DNA of 30,729 bases, from assembly GCA_964397855.1 (NCBI GenBank), contig CAYNKQ010000014.1, positions 1 to 30,729 on the forward strand, written 5' to 3'. The position numbers were made by a program, and so were the translations under genes. The notes under the pieces are model-generated. The model made no database searches and was not told where the DNA came from. It saw only the letters and a list, made by a program, of their open reading frames with translations. Origin of the DNA: UBA7683 sp964397855. Its GTDB lineage: Bacteria > Patescibacteriota > Saccharimonadia > Saccharimonadales > UBA7683. Below, piece after piece: positions 14,715 through 22,408 of this stretch. Each line of letters begins with the position of its first letter. Positions within the stretch are counted from its first letter, which is position 1.

Positions 14715-15282
14715 TTTGTTTTTCAGTTACGTAGTCTATATACTATTTATTGCAGAAAACAATATCTCTTACAACTTACATCGACAAGCAGTGCTCGCAC
14801 TTGCTCTTGAGCTTGAGGGTAGCAGGTCGGTAAGGTATAACTCGGACGATCCAGCGCGGAGTGCTTCGCCAGAAGGGTTTGACTGCTCGGGTTTTGTGCA
14901 TTTTGTGATAACAAATTCCGGCGTACAGATCCCTGACTATATAGGTATGGACAACCAAAGACGGCCAATTCGTCATGCAAGCGAATTCTGGGACCATTAC
15001 GGCCTACATGTAGGCGCAGCGCCAAGTCCTGGGGACCTTATATTCTTCACAAGGCGTGGTATCAGGCCATCGCATATGGGAATACTCATAGATTCTGAAA
15101 CATTCATACATGCACCAGGGAAGTCTGACACAACGGTGAAAATCAGTTCGGTAGAAAGGCTAGCACGGCGAATAACTCTGCCTGAGGGATCAATGTATCC
15201 CGTGAATCCCATTGGCTTCAAGGCGTTACCAGTGCCTTCGGCACTATTGGGCGGCCGTTTTCACCAAGAGATTGCTCAGTGA
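14686..15282 (+). CDS. NlpC/P60-family cysteine peptidase
   Basis: SPEGFDCSGFVHF holds the catalytic Cys67. RPSHMGILID holds His130, and FIHAPG holds the third residue His142, the usual NlpC/P60 order. PSPGDLIFF is the conserved turn before the His. These enzymes cut peptide bonds in peptidoglycan stems. The N-terminus is uncertain: the ATG at 14686 overlaps the preceding gene, and the first ~30 residues include a hydrophobic FFSYVVYILFI that could be an anchor. A GTG at 14791 is an alternative, with TATACT at 14739-14744 upstream. The lead-in LALALELEGSR contains the 25-base exact repeat. Confidence 0.85.
   Translation: MPVNGLIHHNLFFSYVVYILFIAENNISYNLHRQAVLALALELEGSRSVRYNSDDPARSASPEGFDCSGFVHFVITNSGVQIPDYIGMDNQRRPIRHASEFWDHYGLHVGAAPSPGDLIFFTRRGIRPSHMGILIDSETFIHAPGKSDTTVKISSVERLARRITLPEGSMYPVNPIGFKALPVPSALLGGRFHQEIAQ
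14803..14827 (+). repeat. 25-base exact repeat, copy in NlpC/P60 gene
   Basis: Identical to 6758-6782 and in the same reading frame (LELEGSR). Confidence 0.85.
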
Positions 15283-15292
15283 TTTAACCGCA

Positions 15293-15321
15293 TTGACTTT
15301 TTAAAACAGTAGTGCTATAAT
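15293..15321 (+). promoter_or_regulatory. Strong sigma-70 promoter of the DEAD-box gene
   Basis: TTGACT (15293-15298), a 17-base spacer and TGCTATAAT (15313-15321) form a near-consensus promoter. Transcription should start near 15328, giving a leader of about 97 bases. Confidence 0.85.
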
Positions 15322-15338
15322 GAATAGTATTGTTTTGA

Positions 15339-15417
15339 AGAATCCAGGTTTGTTCGGTTAATTCCATGGTTTCAGCAGAAGCAATCATAGGTATTAACTA
15401 AATAAGCAAAGGATTCT
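15339..15417 (+). promoter_or_regulatory. Leader pairing that covers the ribosome-binding site of the DEAD-box gene
   Basis: AGAATCC (15339-15345) is perfectly complementary to GGATTCT (15411-15417), which includes the GGA of the AAAGGA ribosome-binding site (15408-15413). The enclosed ~65 bases are AU-rich. Such long leaders are known on cold-shock DEAD-box helicase mRNAs. The control role here is inferred. Confidence 0.5.
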
Positions 15418-15424
15418 CTTTTTT

Positions 15425-16654
15425 ATGCCTTATAATCACTCTAACTCACGCCGTTCTTACGGTGGTAATAACAACCGCGGCGGAAACAATCGTTTTCGTG
15501 GCAATGGTGGCGGTAATAACCGCACCCGAAACATGGTAAAAGGTCGTGGCCAGTACATTGACCCAGCTAAGTTTGTAAAACCAGCTACCTTCCAAGAAGA
15601 AGAACCATATGTGCCAACTCATGCATTCGCTGATTTTGCCGTACACGAACTTCTTAAGCAGAATATTGCAAACAAGGGTTATGTAAACCCTTCACCAATT
15701 CAGGATCAAACCATCCCACTCGGCCTTGAAGGTCATGATGTTATTGGTATTGCAAACACTGGTACTGGTAAAACAGCCGCGTTTGCACTGCCAGTTTTAC
15801 ATAAACTTATGAACAATCCGCACAGCAAGGCGCTTATTATTGCACCTACTCGCGAGCTTGCTCAGCAAATCGAAGACGAACTTCGTTCAATCGCAAAGGG
15901 AAGCGGCCTTTCAGGAGTGCTTCTTATTGGTGGAACACCGATGGGTCCACAGCTTCGCGATCTACGCGCTAAACCTCGTGTTGTCATTGGCACACCTGGT
16001 CGTATTAAAGATCACCTCGAACGCGGTACACTCCACCTCAACACTTTTGACCAAGTAGTTCTTGACGAAGTAGACAGAATGCTCGACATGGGATTCCTCC
16101 CAGACGTACGCTTCATCTTAGGCGAACTTAAAGAAGATCGTCAGTCATTCTTCTTCTCGGCAACTATGGACGCACCTGTCAGAAATCTTATTCAGAGCTT
16201 TTCAAAAGATCCTGTTTCAGTTTCTGTTAAAACAAGTGACACTAGTGATAACGTTCACCAGAACGTTGTGCACTACAATTCAAAAGAAGATAAAATGGAA
16301 AAACTCCACGACCTTCTTCTTAGTGACGCTGTAGAAAAAGTAATCATCTTTGACGAAACGCAGCGCAACGTAGAACGTCTTATGCAAGAACTTGTGAGTC
16401 GTGGTTTTGCAACTGATGCGATTCATGGCGGTAAAAGCCAGGGTCAACGTCAGCGTGCGCTTCGACGCTTTAAAGAAACGGAAATTGATATTCTTGTAGC
16501 AACCGATGTTGCTGCTCGTGGAATCGATGTTAAAGACATTACCCACGTTATCAACTACGCTATCCCACAAACTTACGAAGACTACACCCACCGCGTTGGT
16601 CGTGCAGGCCGCGCCGGTAAAACTGGTCACGCTCTTACGTTCATTGTAAAGTAG
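15425..16654 (+). CDS. DEAD-box ATP-dependent RNA helicase
   Basis: The 409-aa protein has a ~45-residue N-terminal Gly/Asn/Arg-rich tract (RGGNNRFRGNGGGNNR), unusual because RGG tails are more often C-terminal. The Q motif PSPIQDQTIPL, Walker A ANTGTGKT, APTRELAQQ, GTPGR, motif II DEVD (rather than DEAD), FSATM, and the C-terminal VATDVAARGID and HRVGRAGRAG follow. It unwinds or remodels RNA, probably in ribosome assembly or mRNA turnover. It ends soon after motif VI with no extra domain. A long folded leader precedes it and a strong AT-rich terminator follows. Confidence 0.95.
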   Translation: MPYNHSNSRRSYGGNNNRGGNNRFRGNGGGNNRTRNMVKGRGQYIDPAKFVKPATFQEEEPYVPTHAFADFAVHELLKQNIANKGYVNPSPIQDQTIPLGLEGHDVIGIANTGTGKTAAFALPVLHKLMNNPHSKALIIAPTRELAQQIEDELRSIAKGSGLSGVLLIGGTPMGPQLRDLRAKPRVVIGTPGRIKDHLERGTLHLNTFDQVVLDEVDRMLDMGFLPDVRFILGELKEDRQSFFFSATMDAPVRNLIQSFSKDPVSVSVKTSDTSDNVHQNVVHYNSKEDKMEKLHDLLLSDAVEKVIIFDETQRNVERLMQELVSRGFATDAIHGGKSQGQRQRALRRFKETEIDILVATDVAARGIDVKDITHVINYAIPQTYEDYTHRVGRAGRAGKTGHALTFIVK

Positions 16655-16668
16655 ATAATCTACGTTCG

Positions 16669-16708
16669 AATAAAATAGATCTACAGCTAGGTGGGTCTAT
16701 TTTATTAC
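16669..16708 (+). terminator. Terminator after the DEAD-box gene
   Basis: AATAAAATAGATC (16669-16681) pairs with GGTCTATTTTATT (16694-16706) with one G-U pair. The T-rich right arm acts as the U-tract, and the symmetry could serve both strands. Confidence 0.75.
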
Positions 16709-16738
16709 TATAAGTACTTTGTACTAAAATTACTTCGG

Positions 16739-16747
16739 TGCTAGGCT
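16739..16747 (+). promoter_or_regulatory. Extended -10 of the trehalase gene, leaderless arrangement
   Basis: TGCTAGGCT ends six bases before the ATG at 16754. TTGTAC (16719-16724) lies at the right distance as a weak -35. Confidence 0.45.
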
Positions 16748-16753
16748 AGAAGT

Positions 16754-18022
16754 ATGATTCGTAAAACAAAAAATAGATTCTTACGAAAATTTGTACATAA
16801 GCACACTCAGTTAACTGTGGCCGACGTGGCTGATGCCAGAATCTATATTGCTGGTTTTTGGAAACATTTAACACGTACGCATACTAAGAGCAAAGACACA
16901 TTAATTGGACTACCTCATACGTATTTAGTGCCTGCTTATGAACCAGATTCAACCTTCACGTTTGACGAAATGTACTACTGGGATAGCTACTTCATGGTGC
17001 AAGGCATGCTTGGCAACCCAAAGAATAAGACTCTCGTGGTTGGCATTCTGGACAATCTTTTCTACCTTATAAAACAATATGGCATGGTGCCAAACGCTAA
17101 TAAAACTTATCTACTTTCACGTTCACAACCACCGCTACTTACAAGTTTTATTTTTGATGTATACGAAGCATTTAACCTTGATAAGCGCTGGCTGGAACAG
17201 GCAATTAGATATGCCAAAAAAGAATACGAAACCGTATGGATGGGGACGAAGAAGCCGTTTGATCACCTTGTATACAAAGGTTTGAGTCGCTATTACGACA
17301 TAAATGTTGTGCATGATCTTGCGGAGGCTGAAAGTGGGTGGGATATGACCACGCGCTTTAGCAGAAAGTGCCTTGATTATGTCCCAATAGATTTAAATGT
17401 GTACTTGTACAAGTATGAATCTGACTTTAAAAAGGCCGCGCTCTTATTAAATAAGCCCGACGAGGCAAACATGTGGCATTCTGCGGCTTTAAAACGCAAA
17501 AAGACAATCAATGAGCTTATGTGGAACGATCGCCGACAAGGCTTCTTCGATTTTAACTATAAAAAACAAGTCCAAAATCCGAGTGCTTCGCTGGCAATGT
17601 ATACTACGCTCTGGGCGGGTTTAGCCACTAAGGCTCAGGCCAAAGCACTCGTGAAAAATCTCAGCAGATTTGAACTAAAAGGCGGGCTTGCAACGACCGA
17701 GGATCCGGCCCTGCAGCTGGTGCTACCTCAAAAAGTTCCAGTTCAGTGGGTGTACCCAAACGGATGGGCCCCGCTACACTTTTTTGTGGTTCGTGGCTTG
17801 GAGCGATATGGTTATAAGCAGGAGGCTTCACGAATAGTGGGCAAGTGGCTGCGGACTAACCTGAATTGGTACATGGCTCACGGTGTATTTTTGGAAAAGT
17901 ATAATGTTGCAGACCCGGAAAAGCCTTCGACCGAAGGCCTGTACCCGAGTCAAACTGGGTTTGGTTGGACAAATGCTATCTTTGAGCGTTTCTGCCAAGA
18001 CTACATAGACGGAGCTGGGTAG
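16754..18022 (+). CDS. Glycoside hydrolase family 37 (trehalase)
   Basis: The 422-aa protein has both trehalase signatures: PDSTFTFDEMYYWDSY (usual PGGRFxExYxWDxY) near residue 64, and QWVYPNGWAPL near 331. The probable catalytic pair is Asp197 in ESGWDMTTRF and Glu381 in FLEKYNV, equivalent to Asp312 and Glu496 of E. coli TreA. There is no signal peptide, so a cytoplasmic enzyme is likely, and it is shorter than the ~550-aa proteobacterial enzymes. It splits trehalose into two glucose units that could feed the glycolytic genes at the window start. No trehalose transporter or synthesis gene is seen here. Confidence 0.9.
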   Translation: MIRKTKNRFLRKFVHKHTQLTVADVADARIYIAGFWKHLTRTHTKSKDTLIGLPHTYLVPAYEPDSTFTFDEMYYWDSYFMVQGMLGNPKNKTLVVGILDNLFYLIKQYGMVPNANKTYLLSRSQPPLLTSFIFDVYEAFNLDKRWLEQAIRYAKKEYETVWMGTKKPFDHLVYKGLSRYYDINVVHDLAEAESGWDMTTRFSRKCLDYVPIDLNVYLYKYESDFKKAALLLNKPDEANMWHSAALKRKKTINELMWNDRRQGFFDFNYKKQVQNPSASLAMYTTLWAGLATKAQAKALVKNLSRFELKGGLATTEDPALQLVLPQKVPVQWVYPNGWAPLHFFVVRGLERYGYKQEASRIVGKWLRTNLNWYMAHGVFLEKYNVADPEKPSTEGLYPSQTGFGWTNAIFERFCQDYIDGAG

Positions 18023-18087
18023 TAGAAAACGGAGCCAGAAACCAGGAAGAGGAATCTTGATCCAGTACAAGAAGAACAAGCTTGCGG

Positions 18088-19140
18088 CTAGTGTCCGTTG
18101 CTAGACCAGTGCCAAGGCTCGCTAGGCAAGTTATAAACCCCATATCTATTAGCGTTAGCCTTCATCCACTTAAGGCAATTAGCATTCTTACCAAGTGACA
18201 CCCCATTACACGCAAGATCTACGGCAAGGCCCCACTCGTGCATACTCGTTCCAGGCTTTGCAGCAGGGTAGCCATTGTTTGAAAGCCACTTTTGAGCAGC
18301 TGGGCTGCGATAGCTTGCAGCAGGATAGGGTACCTTTGGATCTTGATTGCCCTGAAGGTTGAACCCAGCTTTACTGGCAGCAGCTCGTAGTTCTTGAATA
18401 TTTTTTACCCATGCTTGGTTTACGTGAATATTTGTATCTTTAATCTGCTGGGTAGAAACATCGGTAGCTAAGCCCTTGGTGCTGGTTTTGCAAAGTGGCT
18501 TCACAGGGCCGCCCTTTGTGTACGCTTTGCAGGTTTCCGGTGCAAGAAATGGTCTATCGCCAACCTGCACAATAAAGTTAAAGATCGCTTGCCTACTCAT
18601 CCCAGAAAGATGCTGCTTAGACCAGGCGGAAACTTCTTTAGCGGTTGCTGTTCGGTTCATGCATGATTTGTATGTTCGTTGTATAAAGCTGTCGAAACTG
18701 GTGGTATAAGCAACTCGTTGACCTTCTTTTGATTGCAAAAGATTTGCTGCTAGTGATTCACTATTAAAATTTGAGGTCGTATATTTACTTTGCCAATGGG
18801 ATGCACCATTGGGGTCTGGTTTTCTATTTAAGAAGGCAGAGTATGCGCAGGTAACTACCGCCGGTGAATCTTTCGGACTAATCGCCTTAGTTGTTGCAAA
18901 AGTTCTGAACACTAAAAAGCCGCCAGCCAACGAAACTGCCAGTACTATAACAGCGCTACGATGCCAGTCTAATTTCTTGTGGTGATGGTGGCCACCATGA
19001 CCAGTTACAAACTTCCCGTGGTTGTCTCGGCCGTGCTTTGATTTTCTGGCGAAGCGTTTTTTAAGCGTAGAGATTTTCTGAGCTACGGTTGGCCTATTGA
19101 GACCCGTAAGATCAACTGATTCAGGATTGTGTTTGTTCAT
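18088..19140 (-). CDS. Membrane-anchored DUF4214-M15 (VanY-type) peptidase
   Basis: The 350-aa protein has a basic, His-rich cytoplasmic tail (residues 1-60, with GGHHHHKK), one membrane segment (about 62-80), and two DUF4214-like repeats (about 95-195, FLNRKPDPNGASHW). The C-terminal M15 domain has zinc ligands His301 and Asp308 (HEWGLAVDL) and His344 (EPWHWS). M15 enzymes act as D,D- or L,D-carboxypeptidases on peptidoglycan stems. DUF4214 is commonly linked to surface or glycan-related proteins, so a wall-binding role is plausible. TATAGT lies about 32 bases upstream. The 21788-22315 protein is a shorter relative with the same ligand spacing. Confidence 0.88.
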   Translation of the reverse strand: MNKHNPESVDLTGLNRPTVAQKISTLKKRFARKSKHGRDNHGKFVTGHGGHHHHKKLDWHRSAVIVLAVSLAGGFLVFRTFATTKAISPKDSPAVVTCAYSAFLNRKPDPNGASHWQSKYTTSNFNSESLAANLLQSKEGQRVAYTTSFDSFIQRTYKSCMNRTATAKEVSAWSKQHLSGMSRQAIFNFIVQVGDRPFLAPETCKAYTKGGPVKPLCKTSTKGLATDVSTQQIKDTNIHVNQAWVKNIQELRAAASKAGFNLQGNQDPKVPYPAASYRSPAAQKWLSNNGYPAAKPGTSMHEWGLAVDLACNGVSLGKNANCLKWMKANANRYGVYNLPSEPWHWSSNGH

Positions 19141-19217
19141 ATTTTTTTTATGTCTAGTTTACTAAGTAGTACTATACTCCTGATCGACCCTATCCGCAAT
19201 CGCTCCGGTGAGCGGGG

Positions 19218-19223
19218 TATACT
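19218..19223 (+). promoter_or_regulatory. -10 box of pgeF, leaderless arrangement
   Basis: TATACT ends seven bases before the ATG at 19231. It decides that start over the upstream ATG at 19129, which lies before the promoter. Confidence 0.6.
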
Positions 19224-19230
19224 AAAAGGT

Positions 19231-20019
19231 ATGAGCAGCCAGCCTGAGTTTCTCACATCTAAAATCCTCAACGACGTGGGTGTTGTCCACGGGTGGTTTA
19301 TGCGTTATGGCGGCGTTTCTGATGGACTCTTTAAATCTCTCAACGGTAAAAAGGGCAGTGGTGACACAAGCAAAAATGTTGATGAAAATCGAAGTCGTGC
19401 ACTCACCGCTCTGCTTCATCCTGAATTTGTTTCAGAGTCTCACGAAGGTGCAGGTCGGGTGCTGATACAAGTTCAAGATGAAACTCATAGGCTTGTGCAC
19501 ATCATTCACGAATTTAAAAGTAATGTTTTGAACGCCCAGCGTAGTGGTGAGTTTTCCGGATACGACGCTAGCATTTCTGCCAATAAAGACCATGTCTTGT
19601 CACAGACAACAGCTGATTGCGGAACGGTAATTATTGCAGATACATCAGGTGATGTCGTTTCATTGGTGCATGGCAGCTGGCATACGTTATCAGCGAGCAT
19701 TATCAGCGGAGTTGTGGCAGAGCTAAGAAGAATTACTTCAAATGCGCTCGTAGCGGCAATTGGCCCAATGATTTGTAAAAGTTGCTACGAATTCGGACCC
19801 GAAGCCACCGAGCTTTTTGATGCAAAGTATCTGGAAGCTCGCGCTGGAAAATATTTAGTTGATCTGAAGCAGATGATTCTGGATCAGTTGGCAGCATCCG
19901 GTGTCGACATTGTAGACGACCTCGCTATCTGCACGCTAGAAGACGAACGTTTTTTCAGTCACCGCCGATCAGGTGCCCAGAGCGGAAGATTTTTGACACT
20001 AGTGGCATGTACCGAGTGA
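19231..20019 (+). CDS. pgeF: Laccase-domain protein, peptidoglycan editing factor type (YfiH/YlmD)
   Basis: The 262-aa protein starts MSSQPEFLTSKILNDVGVVHGWFMRYGGVS, the normal start of the family. QTTADCGTVIIAD carries the metal-site Cys, and SLVHGSWHTLSA corresponds to VHAGWRG. AAIGPMICKSCYEFG and FFSHRRSGAQSGR complete the pattern. In E. coli the homologue removes wrongly inserted amino acids from peptidoglycan precursors; copper oxidase and nucleoside-phosphorylase activities are reported for relatives. The changed HGSWH motif may alter the site. A longer ATG start at 19129 is rejected because it precedes the -10 box. Divergent from the M15 gene. Confidence 0.85.
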   Translation: MSSQPEFLTSKILNDVGVVHGWFMRYGGVSDGLFKSLNGKKGSGDTSKNVDENRSRALTALLHPEFVSESHEGAGRVLIQVQDETHRLVHIIHEFKSNVLNAQRSGEFSGYDASISANKDHVLSQTTADCGTVIIADTSGDVVSLVHGSWHTLSASIISGVVAELRRITSNALVAAIGPMICKSCYEFGPEATELFDAKYLEARAGKYLVDLKQMILDQLAASGVDIVDDLAICTLEDERFFSHRRSGAQSGRFLTLVACTE

Positions 20020-20072
20020 TTGAGCATAAGGGCCCAAGTGGTAACTCCAGGTATGTGACTTAACAGATGTGT

Positions 20073-20078
20073 TATAGT
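20073..20078 (+). promoter_or_regulatory. -10 box of the metG leader
   Basis: TATAGT ends six bases before the leader-ORF ATG at 20085. The spacing matches the leaderless pattern of other genes in the window. Confidence 0.5.
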
Positions 20079-20084
20079 AGTATT

Positions 20085-20129
20085 ATGGTTTTTCCAGCAG
20101 TCACTATGAATCGCGTATCAATGCCCTAG
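20085..20129 (+). CDS. Putative Met-rich leader peptide of metG
   Basis: A 14-codon frame encodes MVFPAVTMNRVSMP and ends in TAG at 20127-20129. Methionine occurs at positions 1, 8 and 13. The stop codon lies in the loop of a hairpin that is followed by a T-run. The start is six bases after the -10 box. The arrangement resembles amino-acid-sensing attenuation leaders, with ribosome stalling at Met codons when charged Met-tRNA is short. The ORF is short, so chance cannot be excluded. Confidence 0.45.
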   Translation: MVFPAVTMNRVSMP

Positions 20130-20171
20130 CGGCATATATTTTTTAAACCAATATTTCTCCGATTCATTTTT
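20108..20171 (+). promoter_or_regulatory. Candidate attenuator structure of metG
   Basis: The inner hairpin ATGCC-ctagc-GGCAT (20121-20135) is followed by ATATTTTTT. The outer arms GAATCG (20108-20113) and CGATTC (20160-20165) enclose it and are followed by ATTTTTT. Two T-runs after two alternative or nested stems suggest transcription control. No T-box or SAM-riboswitch consensus was seen. Confidence 0.45.
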
Positions 20172-20189
20172 TAAACAGGAAACACACTT

Positions 20190-21629
20190 ATGAACAAAAC
20201 ATTCTACGTTACGACCTCAATTCCGTATGCTAGCGGCAACCCTCACATTGGAAATGCTTTTGACTCACTCTACGGTGACGTACTGGCCCGCTACCATCGA
20301 CAGCTTGGTGAAGAAGTCGCTTTTAGCGCTGGTGCAGATGAGCACGGCTCAAAAATCTATGAAAAAGCTCAAGAGGCGGGGCTGAAACCCGAAGAGTTTA
20401 TTAAAACCATTGTGCCAAATATCAAGGCAATGCACACGCTTATTAATTCTAGTTACACGCACTTTGCTCAAACGAGTTCAAAGCAACATATTACCGTAGC
20501 AACCAAACTTTGGAAGCAAATGGGCGACGATATTTACAAGTCAAAGTATTCTGGCTGGTACTGTGTTGGGTGTGAAGAATATAAAACCGAAACGGAAGTT
20601 AAAGAAAATAACGGTGTCTGTCCACTTCATGATAAAAAATACGAAAAACTTGAAGAAGAAAACTACTTTTTCAAACTGAGTAAATACTCCAACAATATAA
20701 TTGATTTAATTGATTCGGGTGAATTTGAAATCGTACCAGAAAATCGCAAAACTGAAATTATTAATGTGCTGAAAGACGGTCTTACAGACATTAGTGTCTC
20801 CCGACCAAAAAAGAAGCTGCCTTGGGGTATCCCGGTTCCTGGAGACGCTACGCAGGTGATGTATGTCTGGTTTGAGGCACTGATGAACTACATCACGCTG
20901 CTTGACTATCCAAATGGTGAAGAATTTAAAAAGTTCTGGCCCACGAACATTCAGATTGTTGGTAAAGATAATTTGCGATTCCACGCTGCTATTTATCCAG
21001 CAATGCTGCTGAGTGCGGGCCTACCAGTTATTAAGCGTCTTTTTGTGCATGGTCATGTGACTTCGGCTGGTAAAAAGATGAGTAAGACAGTTGGCAATGT
21101 AGTCACCGCCGAAGAGATTGTAGAAAAATATGGTACCGATGCATTCCGCTACTACTTCTTACGGCATATACCAAGCCATGATGACGGCGACTTTACTTGG
21201 GAGCGTTTTGACGCTGTTTACCACGGTGAACTCGCAAATGAACTTGGCAATGCGGTTCAGCGTGTCGCTAGTATGATTAACCGTTACCAGCAGGGAGTAA
21301 TTGGTGAATACCCGAAACCAGGGCATGACACTGCGCCGTATCACGTTGCGGTAGAAAACCAGCAGTTCGATAGGGCGCTTGAATGGGTCTGGGAGTTGGT
21401 GAAAGGCCTCAACGTGTTTATTGAGCAAGAAAAACCGTGGCAGCTTGCCAAAGAGCTTGATGACGCTCATTTGCGAGAAGTCCTGGCTTCCTGTGTTGGT
21501 GATATGCTTCAGATCGCGGAGTTATTGCAGCCGTTTCTGCCAGCAACAGCAGAAACTATTCAGCAGATATTTAAAGACGGATATGTCCACAACTACTCTG
21601 GCGTGTTGTTCCCACGAATAGAAAAGTAG
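20190..21629 (+). CDS. metG: Methionyl-tRNA synthetase
   Basis: The 479-aa class I synthetase has the HIGH-type PHIGN (residues 18-22), an AGADEHG segment, a zinc knuckle with CVGC (near 125) and CPLH (near 142), and KMSKT near 297. The anticodon-binding helical domain follows, and the protein ends after it. The C-terminal EMAP/Trbp-like tRNA-binding domain of longer MetG forms is absent. It charges tRNA-Met for initiation and elongation. AGGAAA about ten bases upstream is the ribosome-binding site. A ~105-base leader precedes it, with the candidate attenuation peptide in the same frame. Confidence 0.96.
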   Translation: MNKTFYVTTSIPYASGNPHIGNAFDSLYGDVLARYHRQLGEEVAFSAGADEHGSKIYEKAQEAGLKPEEFIKTIVPNIKAMHTLINSSYTHFAQTSSKQHITVATKLWKQMGDDIYKSKYSGWYCVGCEEYKTETEVKENNGVCPLHDKKYEKLEEENYFFKLSKYSNNIIDLIDSGEFEIVPENRKTEIINVLKDGLTDISVSRPKKKLPWGIPVPGDATQVMYVWFEALMNYITLLDYPNGEEFKKFWPTNIQIVGKDNLRFHAAIYPAMLLSAGLPVIKRLFVHGHVTSAGKKMSKTVGNVVTAEEIVEKYGTDAFRYYFLRHIPSHDDGDFTWERFDAVYHGELANELGNAVQRVASMINRYQQGVIGEYPKPGHDTAPYHVAVENQQFDRALEWVWELVKGLNVFIEQEKPWQLAKELDDAHLREVLASCVGDMLQIAELLQPFLPATAETIQQIFKDGYVHNYSGVLFPRIEK

Positions 21630-21636
21630 CTGTTAG

Positions 21637-21781
21637 CTGGATCCTCGATACAGCTTCGCTACGCTCGTCATATAATTCAATCTTCTTCTTTCAAGGATTA
21701 GCAGGCCAAGGATGACAAAGACAGACAGAACCAAACAGAGTTGACGAGTCCCCTCGTATTACAGTAAGAATATCAAATATC
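21637..21781 (+). repeat. Dispersed repeat, short form between metG and an M15 gene
   Basis: CTGGATCCTCGATAC and GCTACGCTCGTCAT begin the stretch, GGATGAC follows at about 21710, and the right-end block at 21741-21781 matches 4082-4123. The middle 54-base block of the other copies is missing. It lies between two convergent genes and contains no gene. Confidence 0.6.
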
Positions 21782-21787
21782 CACTAT

Positions 21788-22315
21788 CTAGATCCCAGTA
21801 GTAGACCAGTGCCAAGCTTCAATTGAGTGGTTAAACAAATGATATTTATCTGCATGCTGTTTAAGCCAGGTAAGGCAGGGTGAATATTCGAACAAAGAAT
21901 AGCCATCACAGGTGAAGTCTATGGCAAGGCCTTCATTGTGCATACTCTTGCCGGCTGGCTCGGTTGGTGGGGTGCAGAGGTTGCTCGGTTTTTGGTAGAG
22001 GTTGTAGTCACCAGTGCCGCAATTCATAGAACGAAGCTGTAGCTGGAAATCGCAATTTCTGTAGGCTACTGCAATTGACATTCCGATTCCTTCAGTTCTA
22101 GCTTCCGTAATTAAGTTAGTTGCTAACGGTGCAAGTTCCTTATGAATGCGACTTCCGGTAACTGGCACTAAGTTCTGTGCTTCCCATGCGAGATCTCGGC
22201 AAGCAAGCTGCGATTGATCGGGCGCAGGGGGTAGCGCTGCAACATACTGAGCCACACCCTGAACTTGCCCGGCAATAATACTAATAACCGCTACAATCTG
22301 GGCTACCCACGCCAT
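21788..22315 (-). CDS. M15 (VanY-type) D-alanyl-D-alanine carboxypeptidase family protein
   Basis: The 175-aa protein has an N-terminal hydrophobic segment (VAQIVAVISIIAGQV) as signal or anchor. The M15 domain has SMHNEGLAIDFTCDG with His126 and Asp133, and EAWHWST with His169. The distance from first to last zinc ligand is identical to that in the 18088-19140 protein, and CLTWLKQHADKY parallels CLKWMKANANRY, so the two are paralogues. The expected action is trimming of peptidoglycan stem peptides outside the membrane. It lacks the DUF4214 part of its relative. Confidence 0.88.
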   Translation of the reverse strand: MAWVAQIVAVISIIAGQVQGVAQYVAALPPAPDQSQLACRDLAWEAQNLVPVTGSRIHKELAPLATNLITEARTEGIGMSIAVAYRNCDFQLQLRSMNCGTGDYNLYQKPSNLCTPPTEPAGKSMHNEGLAIDFTCDGYSLFEYSPCLTWLKQHADKYHLFNHSIEAWHWSTTGI

Positions 22316-22408
22316 TAGTTTCTTTGCTCCATATGGTTATTATTGTACCGCATTCGGTGTTCATCTGCAGGCTTGCATCAATCAACCTAATCAATCACAC
22401 TAAAAGTC

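Noticed and set aside
6758..14827. Direct-repeat attachment sites of a mobile island
   Set aside because: The bracketed interval contains rsmA, ssrA and other core genes and no integrase.
20085..20189. T-box or SAM riboswitch upstream of metG
   Set aside because: No T-box sequence or SAM-riboswitch core was seen; a leader-peptide model fits better.
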